In this document: piece after piece, positions 1 to 8,081 of the stretch
Position numbering within the stretch: position 1 is the first letter of the stretch
Layout: every line of letters begins with the position of its first letter
Source: Prauserella marina
GTDB lineage: Bacteria; Actinomycetota; Actinomycetes; Mycobacteriales; Pseudonocardiaceae
Direction: 5' to 3'
DNA length: 64,000 nucleotides
Assembly: GCF_002240355.1 (NCBI RefSeq)
Contig: NZ_CP016353.1
Span: 5,185,001 to 5,249,000, forward strand
Made by a program: the position numbers and the translations under genes
Notes under the pieces: generated by a model
Databases searched by the model: none
The model's input: only the letters and a program-made list of their open reading frames with translations
What the model was told of the DNA's origin: nothing

Positions 1-387
1 TCGTTCCGCCGCTACATTCCCCCGTTCGGCGCGGCAGGCAACCCCATCGACATCACGGGAGGCGAACCGCCGTCGACATACGAGGCGACGATCCGGCTCG
101 GGCTCGAAGACCCGCGCATCCACGCGCTGATCCTCGGCTACTGGCACACGATCGTCACCCCGCCCATGGTCTTCGCCGAACTCACCGCACGAGTCGTCGA
201 AGAAGCGAGGCAGCGGGGCATCGACAAGCCCGTCGTCGCGTCGCTCGCGGGAGACACCGAAGTCGAAAAAGCGAGCGACTACCTGTTCGACCACCGGATC
301 GTCGCCTACCCGTACACGACGGAACGACCCGTCGCGGTACTCGGCGCCAAGTACCGGTGGGCAAGGGCAGCCGGGTTACTCGGCTGA
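1..387 (+). CDS. NDP-forming acyl-CoA (acetate-CoA type) ligase, C-terminal fragment
   Basis: The reading frame is open from base 1 and stops with TGA at 385-387, so only the last 128 residues are present. The segment GNPIDITGGEPPSTY (residues 14-28) is the conserved Asn-Pro-Ile-Asp turn of the succinyl-CoA-synthetase-like domain in NDP-forming acyl-CoA ligases. It is followed by an alternating strand/helix pattern (HALILGYW, KPVVASLAG) typical of that CoA-ligase fold. Family members make an acyl-CoA from an organic acid, CoA and ATP, or run the reverse. The substrate cannot be told from this fragment. The gene ends 77 bases before a transporter gene on the same strand, so the two may form one transcript. 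Family call is fairly sure; the specific acid is unknown. Confidence 0.75.
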   Translation, partial: SFRRYIPPFGAAGNPIDITGGEPPSTYEATIRLGLEDPRIHALILGYWHTIVTPPMVFAELTARVVEEARQRGIDKPVVASLAGDTEVEKASDYLFDHRIVAYPYTTERPVAVLGAKYRWARAAGLLG

Positions 388-464
388 TCGGGGGCCGTGT
401 CCGGCGATCACCGGGAGGTGACCGCGGACAGCAGTCTCGGCCACATCGGAAATCAGGAGGTCCA

Positions 465-1961
465 ATGGTGGATTCTTCGAAAGTCCCCGTGTCGGGCACC
501 ACCGCCGACACGGATCACGCAGAACGGGTGTGGCGAGCCGGGCGGCTCGATCCCATGCCGATCCGCAAGCTGCCCGACGCTCCGCCCGCGATTCATCTGC
601 TCGGTCCCACGGTGTTCCTCGTGGCACTCGGGGTCGGCATGGGCGAGTCGTACATGTGGCCGAGACTGGTGCTGGTTTTCGGCCCCGAGATCAGATGGCT
701 GTTCCTGATCGGTGTCACCTTGCAGGCCGTCGTCATGCTGGAGATGGCCCGCTACGCCATGGCGACGGGCGAGAGCATCTTCACCGGTGCCGCTCGCGTG
801 TTCAAACCGTTGATGTGGTTCTTCTTCGCCGTCGCGATACTCGTCTATATCTGGCCGGGACATCTCTCAGCTGGCGCCGCCGCCTTCGAGGAGATCACCG
901 GCATCCCGTGGGTGGTGACGGCGTGTGTGGGACTCGTCCTCGTCGGCGTCGTCTTCAGCCTCGCGAAAGTCATCTACAGCCTGCTTGAGAACGTACTGTC
1001 GCTGCTGATCGGCGTGCTCGTCGTCGGAACGGCGGTCATCGCCTCGCTCGTCGGCAGCTGGAGCGACCTCTCCAGCACGATCACCGGCATGTTCGCGTTC
1101 GGCTACTTCCCGAGCGATGCCATGTCGAGCGCGTGGTTCCCGATCGTCGTCGGCTCCATCGCCTTCGCGGGCCCCTCCGGCATGCAGCAGATGTGGTACA
1201 CGCTGCACCTGAGGGACAGCGGCGCCGGCATGGGCGCGCACGTGCCCAAGATCCGCGGCCTCCGGCACGCGAGCGAGCAGGAGGAGATGCCCAACCGGGG
1301 GTTCATGTTCGACACCGACGACCCCGCGGAAATGAAGAAGTGGAAGGGCTGGCGGAAGTGGGTCACCTTCGACGCGCTGCTGCTGTTCTGGGGCATCACG
1401 ATGCTCGTGACCATTTCGTTCACGGTGCTGGCACAGGCCGCGGCGAGGGAGAACCCAAATGTGGCCACGCTCATCGAGGGCGGTGACCGGGACGCGGCAC
1501 TGGGCGCGATGTCGGATGCCTTCGCCTCCGCTGGCGGCTCCGTCCTCGGCGGGTTGTTCTTCGGCTTCATCGCGCTGATCGGTATGAACGCGACACTCGG
1601 CCTCTTCGATTCCTTCTCCCGTGGTCAGGCCGACATGACGTACTTCTTCGTGAAGGGCGCGAAACGGTTCAAGATCTCCCACCTCTACGCGTTCTTCCTG
1701 TGGGGCGTCATCCTTTTCGGCATCCTGATCCTGTTGTTCGGACCGGCCGACGGCCCCAGCGGCGTGCTCGACATACTGGCGTTCCTCTCCACCTTCGCCA
1801 TGGGCGCCTACTGCGTCGTGCTGCTGCTGGTGAACAACCGCATGCTGCCGAAACCGATTCGTCCGAAGTGGTGGGCGAACCTGATCATCGGGTTCGGCGC
1901 GGTGTTCTACCTCGGCATGTTGTTCTACAGCCTTGTCCGCTTCGGCGTGGTCGTGAGTTAG
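465..1961 (+). CDS. Nramp-like membrane transporter without canonical metal-binding motifs
   Basis: 498 residues with about 11 hydrophobic segments in an Nramp-like layout. I chose ATG 465 because an AGGAGG Shine-Dalgarno lies at 455-460; the frame stays open further upstream but without a ribosome site. True Nramp metal transporters carry DPGN in TM1 and MPHN in TM6. Here the matching places read GVGMGESY (TM1) and PSGMQQMWY (TM6), so both motifs are replaced. A long soluble insert with charged residues follows TM6. Divalent-metal transport is therefore doubtful. The position behind an acyl-CoA ligase suggests, as inference only, an organic-acid or other non-metal substrate. The stop codon TAG directly abuts the ATG of the next gene, so the two are co-translated. 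Confidence 0.7.
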   Translation: MVDSSKVPVSGTTADTDHAERVWRAGRLDPMPIRKLPDAPPAIHLLGPTVFLVALGVGMGESYMWPRLVLVFGPEIRWLFLIGVTLQAVVMLEMARYAMATGESIFTGAARVFKPLMWFFFAVAILVYIWPGHLSAGAAAFEEITGIPWVVTACVGLVLVGVVFSLAKVIYSLLENVLSLLIGVLVVGTAVIASLVGSWSDLSSTITGMFAFGYFPSDAMSSAWFPIVVGSIAFAGPSGMQQMWYTLHLRDSGAGMGAHVPKIRGLRHASEQEEMPNRGFMFDTDDPAEMKKWKGWRKWVTFDALLLFWGITMLVTISFTVLAQAAARENPNVATLIEGGDRDAALGAMSDAFASAGGSVLGGLFFGFIALIGMNATLGLFDSFSRGQADMTYFFVKGAKRFKISHLYAFFLWGVILFGILILLFGPADGPSGVLDILAFLSTFAMGAYCVVLLLVNNRMLPKPIRPKWWANLIIGFGAVFYLGMLFYSLVRFGVVVS

Positions 1962-2513
1962 ATGGAGAAGACACGCCTGCTCCGGCTCGTCGAACTCGCG
2001 TTTCCCGGGTTCGTCGTAGGACTCGTCGCCGGCGCGGTTGCCGGCGGGCTGGCCGGTTTCGTCGGCCAGCCCGCGGGCTGGGCGCTGGTGAGCATGCTCA
2101 CGCTCGGTATCCCGCTCGGCCTTTTCGGGGCCGGGTTCGGGTTGCTCGTCGCCTTCCGGAAAGTCCGGCTCGGCGGCTTCGCTCCGGTCGCGCTCTTCTG
2201 GCTGGCCGGTTTTCCCGTTTCGCGGCTGCTTCACGAGGTCGGCACCTTCTGGATCCTCGGTGGCGAACCCCGGCTCCCACCCGACCTGCTCGGCTTCCTC
2301 GCCTACCAGGGCATCGTGAGCGCGGGTTTCGCGATCGGTTTCCTGTGGCTGCACGAACGGCTCGCGCCGAGGTGGTGGCGGAGGATGGCCCCGCACAACC
2401 CCGAGGCGGCCCGGATCTACGCTGCCTACGCGGAACACGCGAAGCAGATCTACAACATGCGCCAGGCCCGCAGGGAGAGCAGGGCCGCGAAGGCGAAGGC
2501 CGCACAGCGCTGA
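1962..2513 (+). CDS. Small integral membrane protein, unknown function
   Basis: 183 residues starting at the base after the preceding stop codon (TAG|ATG), which indicates translational coupling to the Nramp-like transporter. It has four hydrophobic segments at roughly residues 14-35, 38-65, 72-90 and 110-130. A strongly basic C-terminal tail rich in Ala, Arg and Lys (about residues 140-183) probably faces the cytoplasm. I do not recognise the family. Tight coupling suggests an accessory subunit of the transporter, but that is inference. The following 147 bases before terC hold no gene. Confidence 0.6.
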   Translation: MEKTRLLRLVELAFPGFVVGLVAGAVAGGLAGFVGQPAGWALVSMLTLGIPLGLFGAGFGLLVAFRKVRLGGFAPVALFWLAGFPVSRLLHEVGTFWILGGEPRLPPDLLGFLAYQGIVSAGFAIGFLWLHERLAPRWWRRMAPHNPEAARIYAAYAEHAKQIYNMRQARRESRAAKAKAAQR

Positions 2514-2660
2514 ACGGCGGGCTCCGGTCGTTCGTCCCACTCGGGCGAACGACCGGCGTCCTCCTCCGTGCTGTCCGGTTCAGTGCGGCCTGATTCGTGG
2601 TGACCGGGCCGGGGCCTCCGGCTGGAAGAAAGAGAACGGGCGAGGAGAATTGGGACGACC

Positions 2661-3662
2661 ATGAACATTCCCTGGTGGGTCTGGCTTGTCACCGTCGGCG
2701 GGCTTGTGGCCATCATCTGCTTCGACTTCTACCTCGTTTCCCGGAATCCGAGGCATCCGTCACTACGCGAGTGCACACTCTGGGTCTGCGGCTACGTCTC
2801 GCTGGCCGCGTTGTTCGGCCTCGGCGTCGTGCTGCTCGCCGGTGGCCAGTACGGCGGGGAGTTCTTCGCGGGCTGGATCACCGAGTACTCGCTGTCGGTG
2901 GACAACCTCTTCGTCTTCGTCATCATCATGTCGAGCTTCGCGGTGCCGAAGGAGTACCGGCAGAAGGTACTGCTGATCGGCATCGTCATCGCACTGCTGC
3001 TGCGCGGCCTCTTCATCGCGGTCGGCGCCGAGGTCATCACGCGCTTCGACTGGCTGTTCTACGTCTTCGGCGCGTTCCTGCTCTACACCGCGTGGAAGCT
3101 GCTGTCGCACAAGAACGACGATGACGAGGAATTCAAGGAGAACGCCGTCCTGCGCACGGCGAAACGGTTCCTCCCCGCGACGGACGAGTACAACGGCGCC
3201 AAGCTCACGATCAAGGAGAGCGGCCGCAGGCTGGTCACGCCGATGCTGATCGTGATGATCGCGATCGGCACCACCGACCTGCTGTTCGCGCTGGACTCGA
3301 TTCCCGCGATCTTCGGGCTGACCAAGGAGCCCTACCTCGTCTTCACGGCCAACGCCTTCGCGTTGATGGGCCTGCGGCAGCTCTTCTTCCTCATCGGCGG
3401 CTTGCTCGACCGGCTGGTGTACCTCAGCGTCGGGCTCGCCTTCGTACTCGGCTTCATCGGGCTCAAGCTGATCTCGGAAACCCTGCACCATCACGGTGTC
3501 TCCTGGGCGCCGGAGATCCCGATTCTCGGTTCGCTCGGCGTGATCGTGGGCACACTGGCCATCACGACGATCGCGAGCCTGGTCAAGGTGCGCCGCGACC
3601 GGATCCGCGCGGCAGAGGCGGCACAGACCGCCAAAGAAACCGAGGCCGTGAAAGCCGACTGA
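2661..3662 (+). CDS. TerC/Alx family integral membrane protein
   Basis: 333 residues and about nine hydrophobic segments. The TerC hallmarks are visible: SVDNLFVF near residue 80 and ALDSIPAIFG near residue 213, each with the acidic intramembrane residue conserved in the family. Both lie in TM helices, as in other TerC proteins. TerC/Alx proteins are linked to tellurite resistance and to manganese export. A metal-export role is inference from the family. A Shine-Dalgarno (GAGGAGA, 2641-2647) precedes ATG 2661 at somewhat long spacing. The C-terminus is a charged tail rich in Ala, Glu and Lys. It is probably monocistronic, bounded downstream by a hairpin at 3692-3717. Confidence 0.85.
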   Translation: MNIPWWVWLVTVGGLVAIICFDFYLVSRNPRHPSLRECTLWVCGYVSLAALFGLGVVLLAGGQYGGEFFAGWITEYSLSVDNLFVFVIIMSSFAVPKEYRQKVLLIGIVIALLLRGLFIAVGAEVITRFDWLFYVFGAFLLYTAWKLLSHKNDDDEEFKENAVLRTAKRFLPATDEYNGAKLTIKESGRRLVTPMLIVMIAIGTTDLLFALDSIPAIFGLTKEPYLVFTANAFALMGLRQLFFLIGGLLDRLVYLSVGLAFVLGFIGLKLISETLHHHGVSWAPEIPILGSLGVIVGTLAITTIASLVKVRRDRIRAAEAAQTAKETEAVKAD

Positions 3663-3691
3663 CAACACACGTGCGTGGGACGGCTGACGCG

Positions 3692-3717
3692 GACCGGCGC
3701 CGTTGCCGGCTCCGGTC
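3692..3717. terminator. Hairpin between convergent terC and a small minus-strand gene
   Basis: GACCGG (3692-3697) pairs with CCGGTC (3712-3717), and inside it GCCG (3699-3702) pairs with CGGC (3707-3710) around a TTGC loop, with one mismatched base on each side. It lies between two converging genes. There is no T-run, which is common for actinobacterial terminators. The terminator role is inferred from position. Confidence 0.45.
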
Positions 3718-3740
3718 AACCGGAGAACACAGCGGGCACC

Positions 3741-3926
3741 TCAGGAGGTCGTGGTGCTGCGCTGTTCGTCGGCCTTGCCACGCAGGTAGTCCTCGACCTC
3801 GTCGGCGGCCTGCCGCCGCGCTTGCTCTTGCGCGGTGGCGAGACCGAGGCCGAGCACACTGCCCTCGCCGCGGTAACCAACGGGCTCACGCGTGAGGTTG
3901 CGCAGGAACTGCTTCCAGGTACGCAT
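3741..3926 (-). CDS. Small conserved-looking protein, 61 residues, unknown function
   Basis: ATG at 3926 is preceded on the minus strand by a near-perfect ribosome binding site, GGAAAGGAGGTGA, ending about seven bases before the start. That is the main reason to call the gene despite its size. The product begins MRTWKQFLRNLTREPVGY, has a Gly-rich middle, and ends in a charged helix rich in Gln, Arg, Ala and Glu. There is no signal peptide or membrane segment. I do not recognise the family. It follows the GntR gene on the same strand but is separated from it by a hairpin (3973-3995), so expression may be independent or by read-through. Confidence 0.55.
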   Translation of the reverse strand: MRTWKQFLRNLTREPVGYRGEGSVLGLGLATAQEQARRQAADEVEDYLRGKADEQRSTTTS

Positions 3927-3972
3927 CGTCTTCACCTCCTTTCCTTGTGGCATCACACATCGACCGGTGCTT

Positions 3973-3995
3973 CCCGTGCCTGACGAAGGCACGGG
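3973..3995 (-). terminator. Hairpin after the GntR regulator gene
   Basis: CCCGTGCC (3973-3980) pairs perfectly with GGCACGGG (3988-3995) around a 7-base loop, about 30 bases past the GntR stop codon on the minus strand. It is probably a terminator or an attenuator between the regulator and the small downstream gene. Confidence 0.5.
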
Positions 3996-4026
3996 CCCGG
4001 TTGGCTTCTTTCGAGAGAAGGGCGGT

Positions 4027-4773
4027 TCAGCCGCGCGGAGCGGTCCGCCTTCGCCGCGAACGAACCTGAACGGGTACTTCCTCAGGCTCCGGATCGTTCG
4101 CGCGCTGCTCCAAATAGGACTGCCGAGTGCGTTCGGTGTGCTCACGCATGATCTTGGCCGCGCCGTCGGCGTCGCCCTTCTCGATCGCGTCGATGAGCTT
4201 CGCGTGCTCCTGCCAGCTCTTCGAGCCCCTGTGCCGCGCGATCGGCTGGTAGTACCAGCGCACCCTGCGATCGACCTGCGAGACGAAGTCGAGCAGCACC
4301 TGGTTGCCCGACAGCTCGGTGACACAGCGGTGCAGATCGGCGTTGGCGGCGACCATGCCGTCGATGTCGTCGGCCTCGACGGCCGCCTCCCCCTGCGCGC
4401 ACAGCTTCCTGAGCTTCGCGACGCCTTCCTCGTCCGCTCCCAGCGCGGCCAGTCGCGCCGATTCGGCCTCCAGCGCGGCGCGGACGACGAGCAACTGGTC
4501 GACCTCGGTGTCGGTGGGGGCGTGAACGAACGCGCCGTACCCCGGCCGCAGATCCACCCAGCCCTCCGAGTTGAGCAATTGGAGCGCTTCCCTGATCGGC
4601 TGCCTCGACACCCCGAGCATCTCGGCCAGCTCACTCTCGACGAGGTGTTGTCCCGGCGCGAGTTGCCTTGAGATGATCAGCTCCTGCATGGCTTGATAGA
4701 CCCGCTCACGCAGCGGAACCGGTCGATCGATACGGCGGGCAGCAAGCTGCTGCGGCAACTCGGTCGACGGCAT
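4027..4773 (-). CDS. GntR-family regulator, FadR/FCD subfamily
   Basis: 248 residues from ATG 4773. The N-terminal winged helix-turn-helix is clear: RVYQAMQELIISRQLAPGQ, then LVESELAEMLGVSRQPIREA (about residues 22-65). The C-terminal all-helical FCD domain follows (about 90-220), with the usual spaced acidic and His residues (DLHRCV, HRGSKSWQEHAKLIDAI, MREHTERTRQ) that bind a metal and a carboxylate ligand in this family. The tail is basic. It is divergent from sucCD with a 274-base control region containing several inverted repeats, so it probably controls itself and sucCD. A related dyad lies before the oxalate/formate-type transporter at 8082-9458. The effector is likely an organic acid (inference). 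The frame is open upstream of 4773 but that part is not protein-like. Confidence 0.85.
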   Translation of the reverse strand: MPSTELPQQLAARRIDRPVPLRERVYQAMQELIISRQLAPGQHLVESELAEMLGVSRQPIREALQLLNSEGWVDLRPGYGAFVHAPTDTEVDQLLVVRAALEAESARLAALGADEEGVAKLRKLCAQGEAAVEADDIDGMVAANADLHRCVTELSGNQVLLDFVSQVDRRVRWYYQPIARHRGSKSWQEHAKLIDAIEKGDADGAAKIMREHTERTRQSYLEQRANDPEPEEVPVQVRSRRRRTAPRG

Positions 4774-4880
4774 GGTGTACTCCAAATCTCGGATGGCCGG
4801 ACTACCTGGCCAAATATGTCGGCTGATTGGTCGACTGCCTACAGCATACAATGAGCGATATGCCCGAACTCGGTGATGCC

Positions 4881-4900
4881 TGTCACTACAGTGAGTGACA
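4881..4900. promoter_or_regulatory. Inverted repeat in the GntR-sucC control region
   Basis: TGTCACT (4881-4887) and AGTGACA (4894-4900) are perfect 7-base arms around a 6-base centre. The site lies between the divergent GntR gene and sucC. It is a candidate operator for this or another regulator; no factor can be named from sequence alone. Confidence 0.45.
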
Positions 4901-4963
4901 CTCGTCGCTCCGTAGCCCATTCTCCGCGCCCCCAGGGTTGACCTCACGCCTCGTGAGAAAACC

Positions 4964-4993
4964 TGGCAGAGTGCATACAGAATACCGTATCCT
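4964..4993 (+). promoter_or_regulatory. Candidate sucCD promoter with an embedded GntR-type dyad
   Basis: TGGCAG (4964-4969) and TATCCT (4988-4993) form a plausible -35/-10 pair with an 18-base spacer. Between and partly overlapping them lies ATAC at 4975-4978 and GTAT at 4987-4990, inverted with eight bases between. CATACA at 4975-4980 also occurs on the GntR side (4845-4850). A repressor bound here would block polymerase. The promoter call is by eye only. Confidence 0.4.
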
Positions 4994-5047
4994 CTGAAGA
5001 GGAGTGCGCACGACGACACAGGACGACGCGGTCGGAGGTTGGACATC

Positions 5048-6217
5048 GTGGATCTGTTCGAGTATCAGGCGAAGGATCTCTTCGCTGCCCATGGTGTGCC
5101 GGTTTTGCCGGGTGCTGTGGCGGTTAGTGCGGATGAAGCGCGTGTTGTTGCTGAGGGTCTTGGTGGCCCTGTGGTGGTGAAGGCGCAGGTGAAGACTGGG
5201 GGTCGGGGTAAGGCTGGGGGTGTGAAGCTGGCTGGTTCTGCGGTGGAGGCTGGCCAGCGGGCTGAGCAGATTTTGGGTTTGGATATCAAGGGTCATGTGA
5301 CGCGTCGGGTGTTGGTGACGGTGGCTTCGGATATCGCGGAGGAGTATTACTTCTCGTTTTTGCTGGATCGGGCTCAGCGGACGTTTTTGGCGATGGCGTC
5401 TGCTGAGGGTGGTGTGGAGATCGAGCAGTTGGCGGTGGAGCGTCCGGAGGCGTTGGCGCGGGTTGCGGTGGATCCGATTGTGGGGGTGGATCGGGCGCGG
5501 GCGTTGGAGATTGTGACGCAGGCGCGGTTCCCGGAGCGGGTGCGGGAGGAGGCCGCGGATGTGGTGGTGAAGTTGTGGGAGACGTTTGTGGCTGAGGATG
5601 CCACGTTGGTGGAGGTCAATCCGCTGGTGCGGGATCCCCAGGATCGGATTGTGGCGTTGGATGGCAAGGTCACGCTGGATGAGAATGCGGGTTTCCGGCA
5701 TCCGGGTCATGCGGAGTTGGTGGATGCCGAGGCGGAGGATCCGTTGGAGGCTAAGGCCAAGGCCAAGGGGTTGAATTATGTGAAGTTGGAGGGCCAGGTC
5801 GGCATTATTGGTAATGGTGCTGGTTTGGTGATGTCGACTCTGGATGTGGTGGCGTATGCGGGGCAGCGTCATGGTGGGGTCGCTCCGGCGAACTTTTTGG
5901 ATATTGGGGGTGGCGCGTCGGCGGAGGTGATGGCCGCGGGGTTGGATGTGATCCTGGGTGATCCGTCGGTGCGTAGTGTGTTTGTGAATGTGTTCGGTGG
6001 GATCACCGCGTGTGATGCGGTGGCGACCGGGATTGTGGAGGCGTTGCGCCTGCTGGGTGATGAGGCGTCCAAGCCGTTGGTGGTGCGCCTGGATGGCAAC
6101 AATGTGGAGCAGGGCAGGCAGATCCTGGCGGCGGCGGCGCATCCGCTGGTGACTGTGGTGGACACGATGGACAGTGCGGCGGACAAGGCCGCCCAGCTAG
6201 CGGCGGCGGGTGCGTGA
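5048..6217 (+). CDS. sucC: Succinate-CoA ligase (ADP-forming), beta subunit
   Basis: 389 residues from GTG 5048, chosen because the family begins (M)[21 protein letters not shown] and a CGGAGG ribosome site (5033-5038) sits nine bases before it. The N-terminal ATP-grasp domain (about 1-235) shows [18 protein letters not shown] and VEVNPLV. The C-terminal CoA-ligase domain shows [20 protein letters not shown] and [10 protein letters not shown], all typical of SucC. With SucD it converts succinyl-CoA to succinate with nucleotide phosphorylation, or the reverse. Base composition is odd: the coding strand is very rich in G and T (TTG, GTG, GGT and GAT codons), unlike every neighbour. Divergence from an FCD GntR gene hints at carboxylate-induced expression, so it may be an accessory or transferred copy. 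A malate-CoA ligase cannot be excluded. Confidence 0.9.
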   Translation: MDLFEYQAKDLFAAHGVPVLPGAVAVSADEARVVAEGLGGPVVVKAQVKTGGRGKAGGVKLAGSAVEAGQRAEQILGLDIKGHVTRRVLVTVASDIAEEYYFSFLLDRAQRTFLAMASAEGGVEIEQLAVERPEALARVAVDPIVGVDRARALEIVTQARFPERVREEAADVVVKLWETFVAEDATLVEVNPLVRDPQDRIVALDGKVTLDENAGFRHPGHAELVDAEAEDPLEAKAKAKGLNYVKLEGQVGIIGNGAGLVMSTLDVVAYAGQRHGGVAPANFLDIGGGASAEVMAAGLDVILGDPSVRSVFVNVFGGITACDAVATGIVEALRLLGDEASKPLVVRLDGNNVEQGRQILAAAAHPLVTVVDTMDSAADKAAQLAAAGA

Positions 6218-6220
6218 GCG

Positions 6221-7108
6221 ATGTCGATTTTCCTGAATGAGCATTCCAAGATCATCGTGCAGGGTTTGACCGGGTCGGAGGGCACGAAACACGCCACGAA
6301 GATGCTGGCCGCCGGCGCGAACATCGTCGGTGGGGTCAACGCCCGCAAGGCCGGCACCACCGTCACCATCGGCGGCACCGAGTTGAGCGTGTTCGCCACG
6401 GTGGAGGAGGCGATGAAAACCACCGGCGCGGACGTGTCGGTGATCTTCGTGCCACCCCGGTTCGCCAAAGACGCCGTGATCGAGGCCATCGACGCCCAGA
6501 TCGGGCTGGCCGTGGTCATCACCGAGGGCATCCCCGTGCACGACTCGGCCTACTTCTGGGCCCACGCCGTCGCCACCGGGAACAAGACCCGCATCGTGGG
6601 CCCGAACTGTCCGGGGGTGATTTCCCCGGGCAAGTCCAACGCCGGGATCATCCCCGCCGACATCACCGGCCCCGGCAGGATCGGGCTGGTGTCCAAATCC
6701 GGCACTCTGACCTACCAGATGATGTATGAACTGCGCGACATCGGCTTCTCCACCGCCGTCGGGATCGGGGGCGACCCCATCATCGGCACCACCCACATCG
6801 ACGCGCTGGAAGCCTTCGAAGCCGACCCCGACACCGACATCATCGTCATGATCGGGGAAATCGGCGGCGACGCCGAAGAACGCGCCGCCGACTACATCAC
6901 CCACCACGTCACCAAACCCGTCGTGGGCTACGTCGCCGGATTCACCGCCCCCGAAGGCAAAACCATGGGCCACGCCGGCGCCATCGTCTCCGGCTCCACC
7001 GGCACCGCCCAAGCCAAAAAACAAGCACTCGAAAACGCAGGCGTCAAAGTCGGCAAAACCCCCACCGAAACCGCCGAACTCGCCCGCGAACTCTACAAAA
7101 ACCTCTAG
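6221..7108 (+). CDS. sucD: Succinate-CoA ligase (ADP-forming), alpha subunit
   Basis: 295 residues, starting three bases after the sucC stop. The Rossmann-like CoA-binding domain begins [20 protein letters not shown]. The segment [19 protein letters not shown] and the active-site loop [15 protein letters not shown] are intact, with the phosphorylated His at residue 251. The length is normal for the family. Codon choice changes along the gene: the 3' third is A- and C-rich (CCC, ACC, GAA, AAA), the mirror image of the G/T-rich sucC. The 221 bases after it contain no convincing gene or terminator. Confidence 0.92.
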   Translation: MSIFLNEHSKIIVQGLTGSEGTKHATKMLAAGANIVGGVNARKAGTTVTIGGTELSVFATVEEAMKTTGADVSVIFVPPRFAKDAVIEAIDAQIGLAVVITEGIPVHDSAYFWAHAVATGNKTRIVGPNCPGVISPGKSNAGIIPADITGPGRIGLVSKSGTLTYQMMYELRDIGFSTAVGIGGDPIIGTTHIDALEAFEADPDTDIIVMIGEIGGDAEERAADYITHHVTKPVVGYVAGFTAPEGKTMGHAGAIVSGSTGTAQAKKQALENAGVKVGKTPTETAELARELYKNL

Positions 7109-7329
7109 GTTCCGCGGCTCAGGCGGATCCGGTCGGCGAAGAAGCTGGCCTCCTCGGCGACCGCGGAGACACCGGTGACGACGGTGGGCGTGCCGGGCGG
7201 CGACCACATCGACAACGCCGCTCGGAACGCCATCGCGGTCACCTTTCCGGGTCGGGAAACGTCGGAACGGACGAGAGCACCACATCTCATGTCCGACAGT
7301 CCATCCCTACCCGAGGAAAGCACCTTCCG

Positions 7330-7626
7330 ATGAGCGTACAGATCGTCCGGTTCCGGACCACTCCCGAAAAGGTCCCCGCGGTCACCGAAGAGATCGAGGC
7401 GGTATTCGCGGCGGTGAAAGCCGTGGCACCGCAAGGAATGCGGTACACGGCGCTGCGGGAGACCGACGAGCCCGAGTTCACTCTCATTCTGGAACTCCCT
7501 GACGGCGCGGACAACCCACTGCCGTCGATCCCCGCCGCAGCGGCGTTCCGCGGCTGGCTGCCCGACCAGACCGACGACAATCCAGCACCGCGCTCGTGCA
7601 CGGTCGTGGGCAGGTACAGCGCATGA
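7330..7626 (+). CDS. Hypothetical protein, 98 residues, possible dimeric alpha-beta barrel
   Basis: ATG 7330 has a GAGGAAAG ribosome site at about 7311-7318. The product starts MSVQIVRFRTTPEKVPAVTE and alternates strands and helices in the way of small ferredoxin-like monooxygenase or ABM-type domains. This is a fold impression, not a recognised family. The stop codon overlaps the start of the DoxX-like gene (ATGA at 7623-7626), so both are translated from one message. A strong hairpin terminator follows that second gene. Confidence 0.6.
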   Translation: MSVQIVRFRTTPEKVPAVTEEIEAVFAAVKAVAPQGMRYTALRETDEPEFTLILELPDGADNPLPSIPAAAAFRGWLPDQTDDNPAPRSCTVVGRYSA

Positions 7627-7982
7627 CGACGGCTCTACTTGTCGCCACGATCGGGTGCATCGTGGCGAATGCGTTCATCGCCGGCGCCGACTACCTGAAG
7701 GCGGGGTTCGTGTTGAAGAACTCCGCCGAGGTGGGCCTTCCCGCCCGCGTTCTGCCCTACCTCGCGACGTTGAAACTGGCCGGGGCGATCGGGCTCGTCG
7801 GTGGGCTGACCGTGGTGCCCTGGCTCGGCGTCGCCGCCGGGTGCGGTCTGATCCTGTTCTTCGTCGGTGCCATCGTCGCGCACGTCAGGGCACGTGTTTT
7901 CTACAACATCGCCTTCCCTGGCCTCTACCTGCTGCTCGCGGTGATGTCGGCCGGCTACATGACGAACGTGGCAATCGGATGA
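7623..7982 (+). CDS. DoxX-like family membrane protein
   Basis: 119 residues from ATG 7623, which overlaps the previous stop as ATGA. There are four hydrophobic segments in a DoxX-like arrangement. DYLKAGFVLKNSAEVGLPAR after TM1, LKLAGAIGLVGGL in TM2 and HVRARVFYNIAFPGLYLLLA before TM4 match the DoxX_2 type of small integral membrane protein. Function in this family is poorly known; links to redox and thiol stress have been proposed. The start was moved inward from 7596 because the coupling ATG fits the gene order. Confidence 0.7.
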   Translation: MTTALLVATIGCIVANAFIAGADYLKAGFVLKNSAEVGLPARVLPYLATLKLAGAIGLVGGLTVVPWLGVAAGCGLILFFVGAIVAHVRARVFYNIAFPGLYLLLAVMSAGYMTNVAIG

Positions 7983-8034
7983 CTCACGCGCCCCGCCAGT
8001 CCGGAAGATCAACGTTCACGGGACCTTGACCAGG

Positions 8035-8069
8035 AACCAGGGGCAGGGCCACCCGCCCGGCCCCTGGTT
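8035..8069 (+). terminator. Rho-independent-type terminator after the DoxX operon
   Basis: AACCAGGGGC (8035-8044) pairs with GCCCCTGGTT (8060-8069), ten perfect base pairs with a 15-base loop, and the plus strand continues TTTCCCTT. It separates the plus-strand operon from the converging MFS gene that ends at 8082. Confidence 0.75.
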
Positions 8070-8081
8070 TTCCCTTGTGCG

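Noticed and set aside
867-2540. 557-codon minus-strand open frame opposite the Nramp-like gene
   Set aside because: Rich in Arg, Glu, His and Gln as expected from the antisense of membrane-protein codons; no start signal and covers two plausible genes.
7105-7233. 42-codon minus-strand ORF whose start (FRAALSMW...TVVTGVSA) resembles the beginning of flavin reductase domains
   Set aside because: Too short, no downstream continuation and no ribosome site; could be chance or a remnant.
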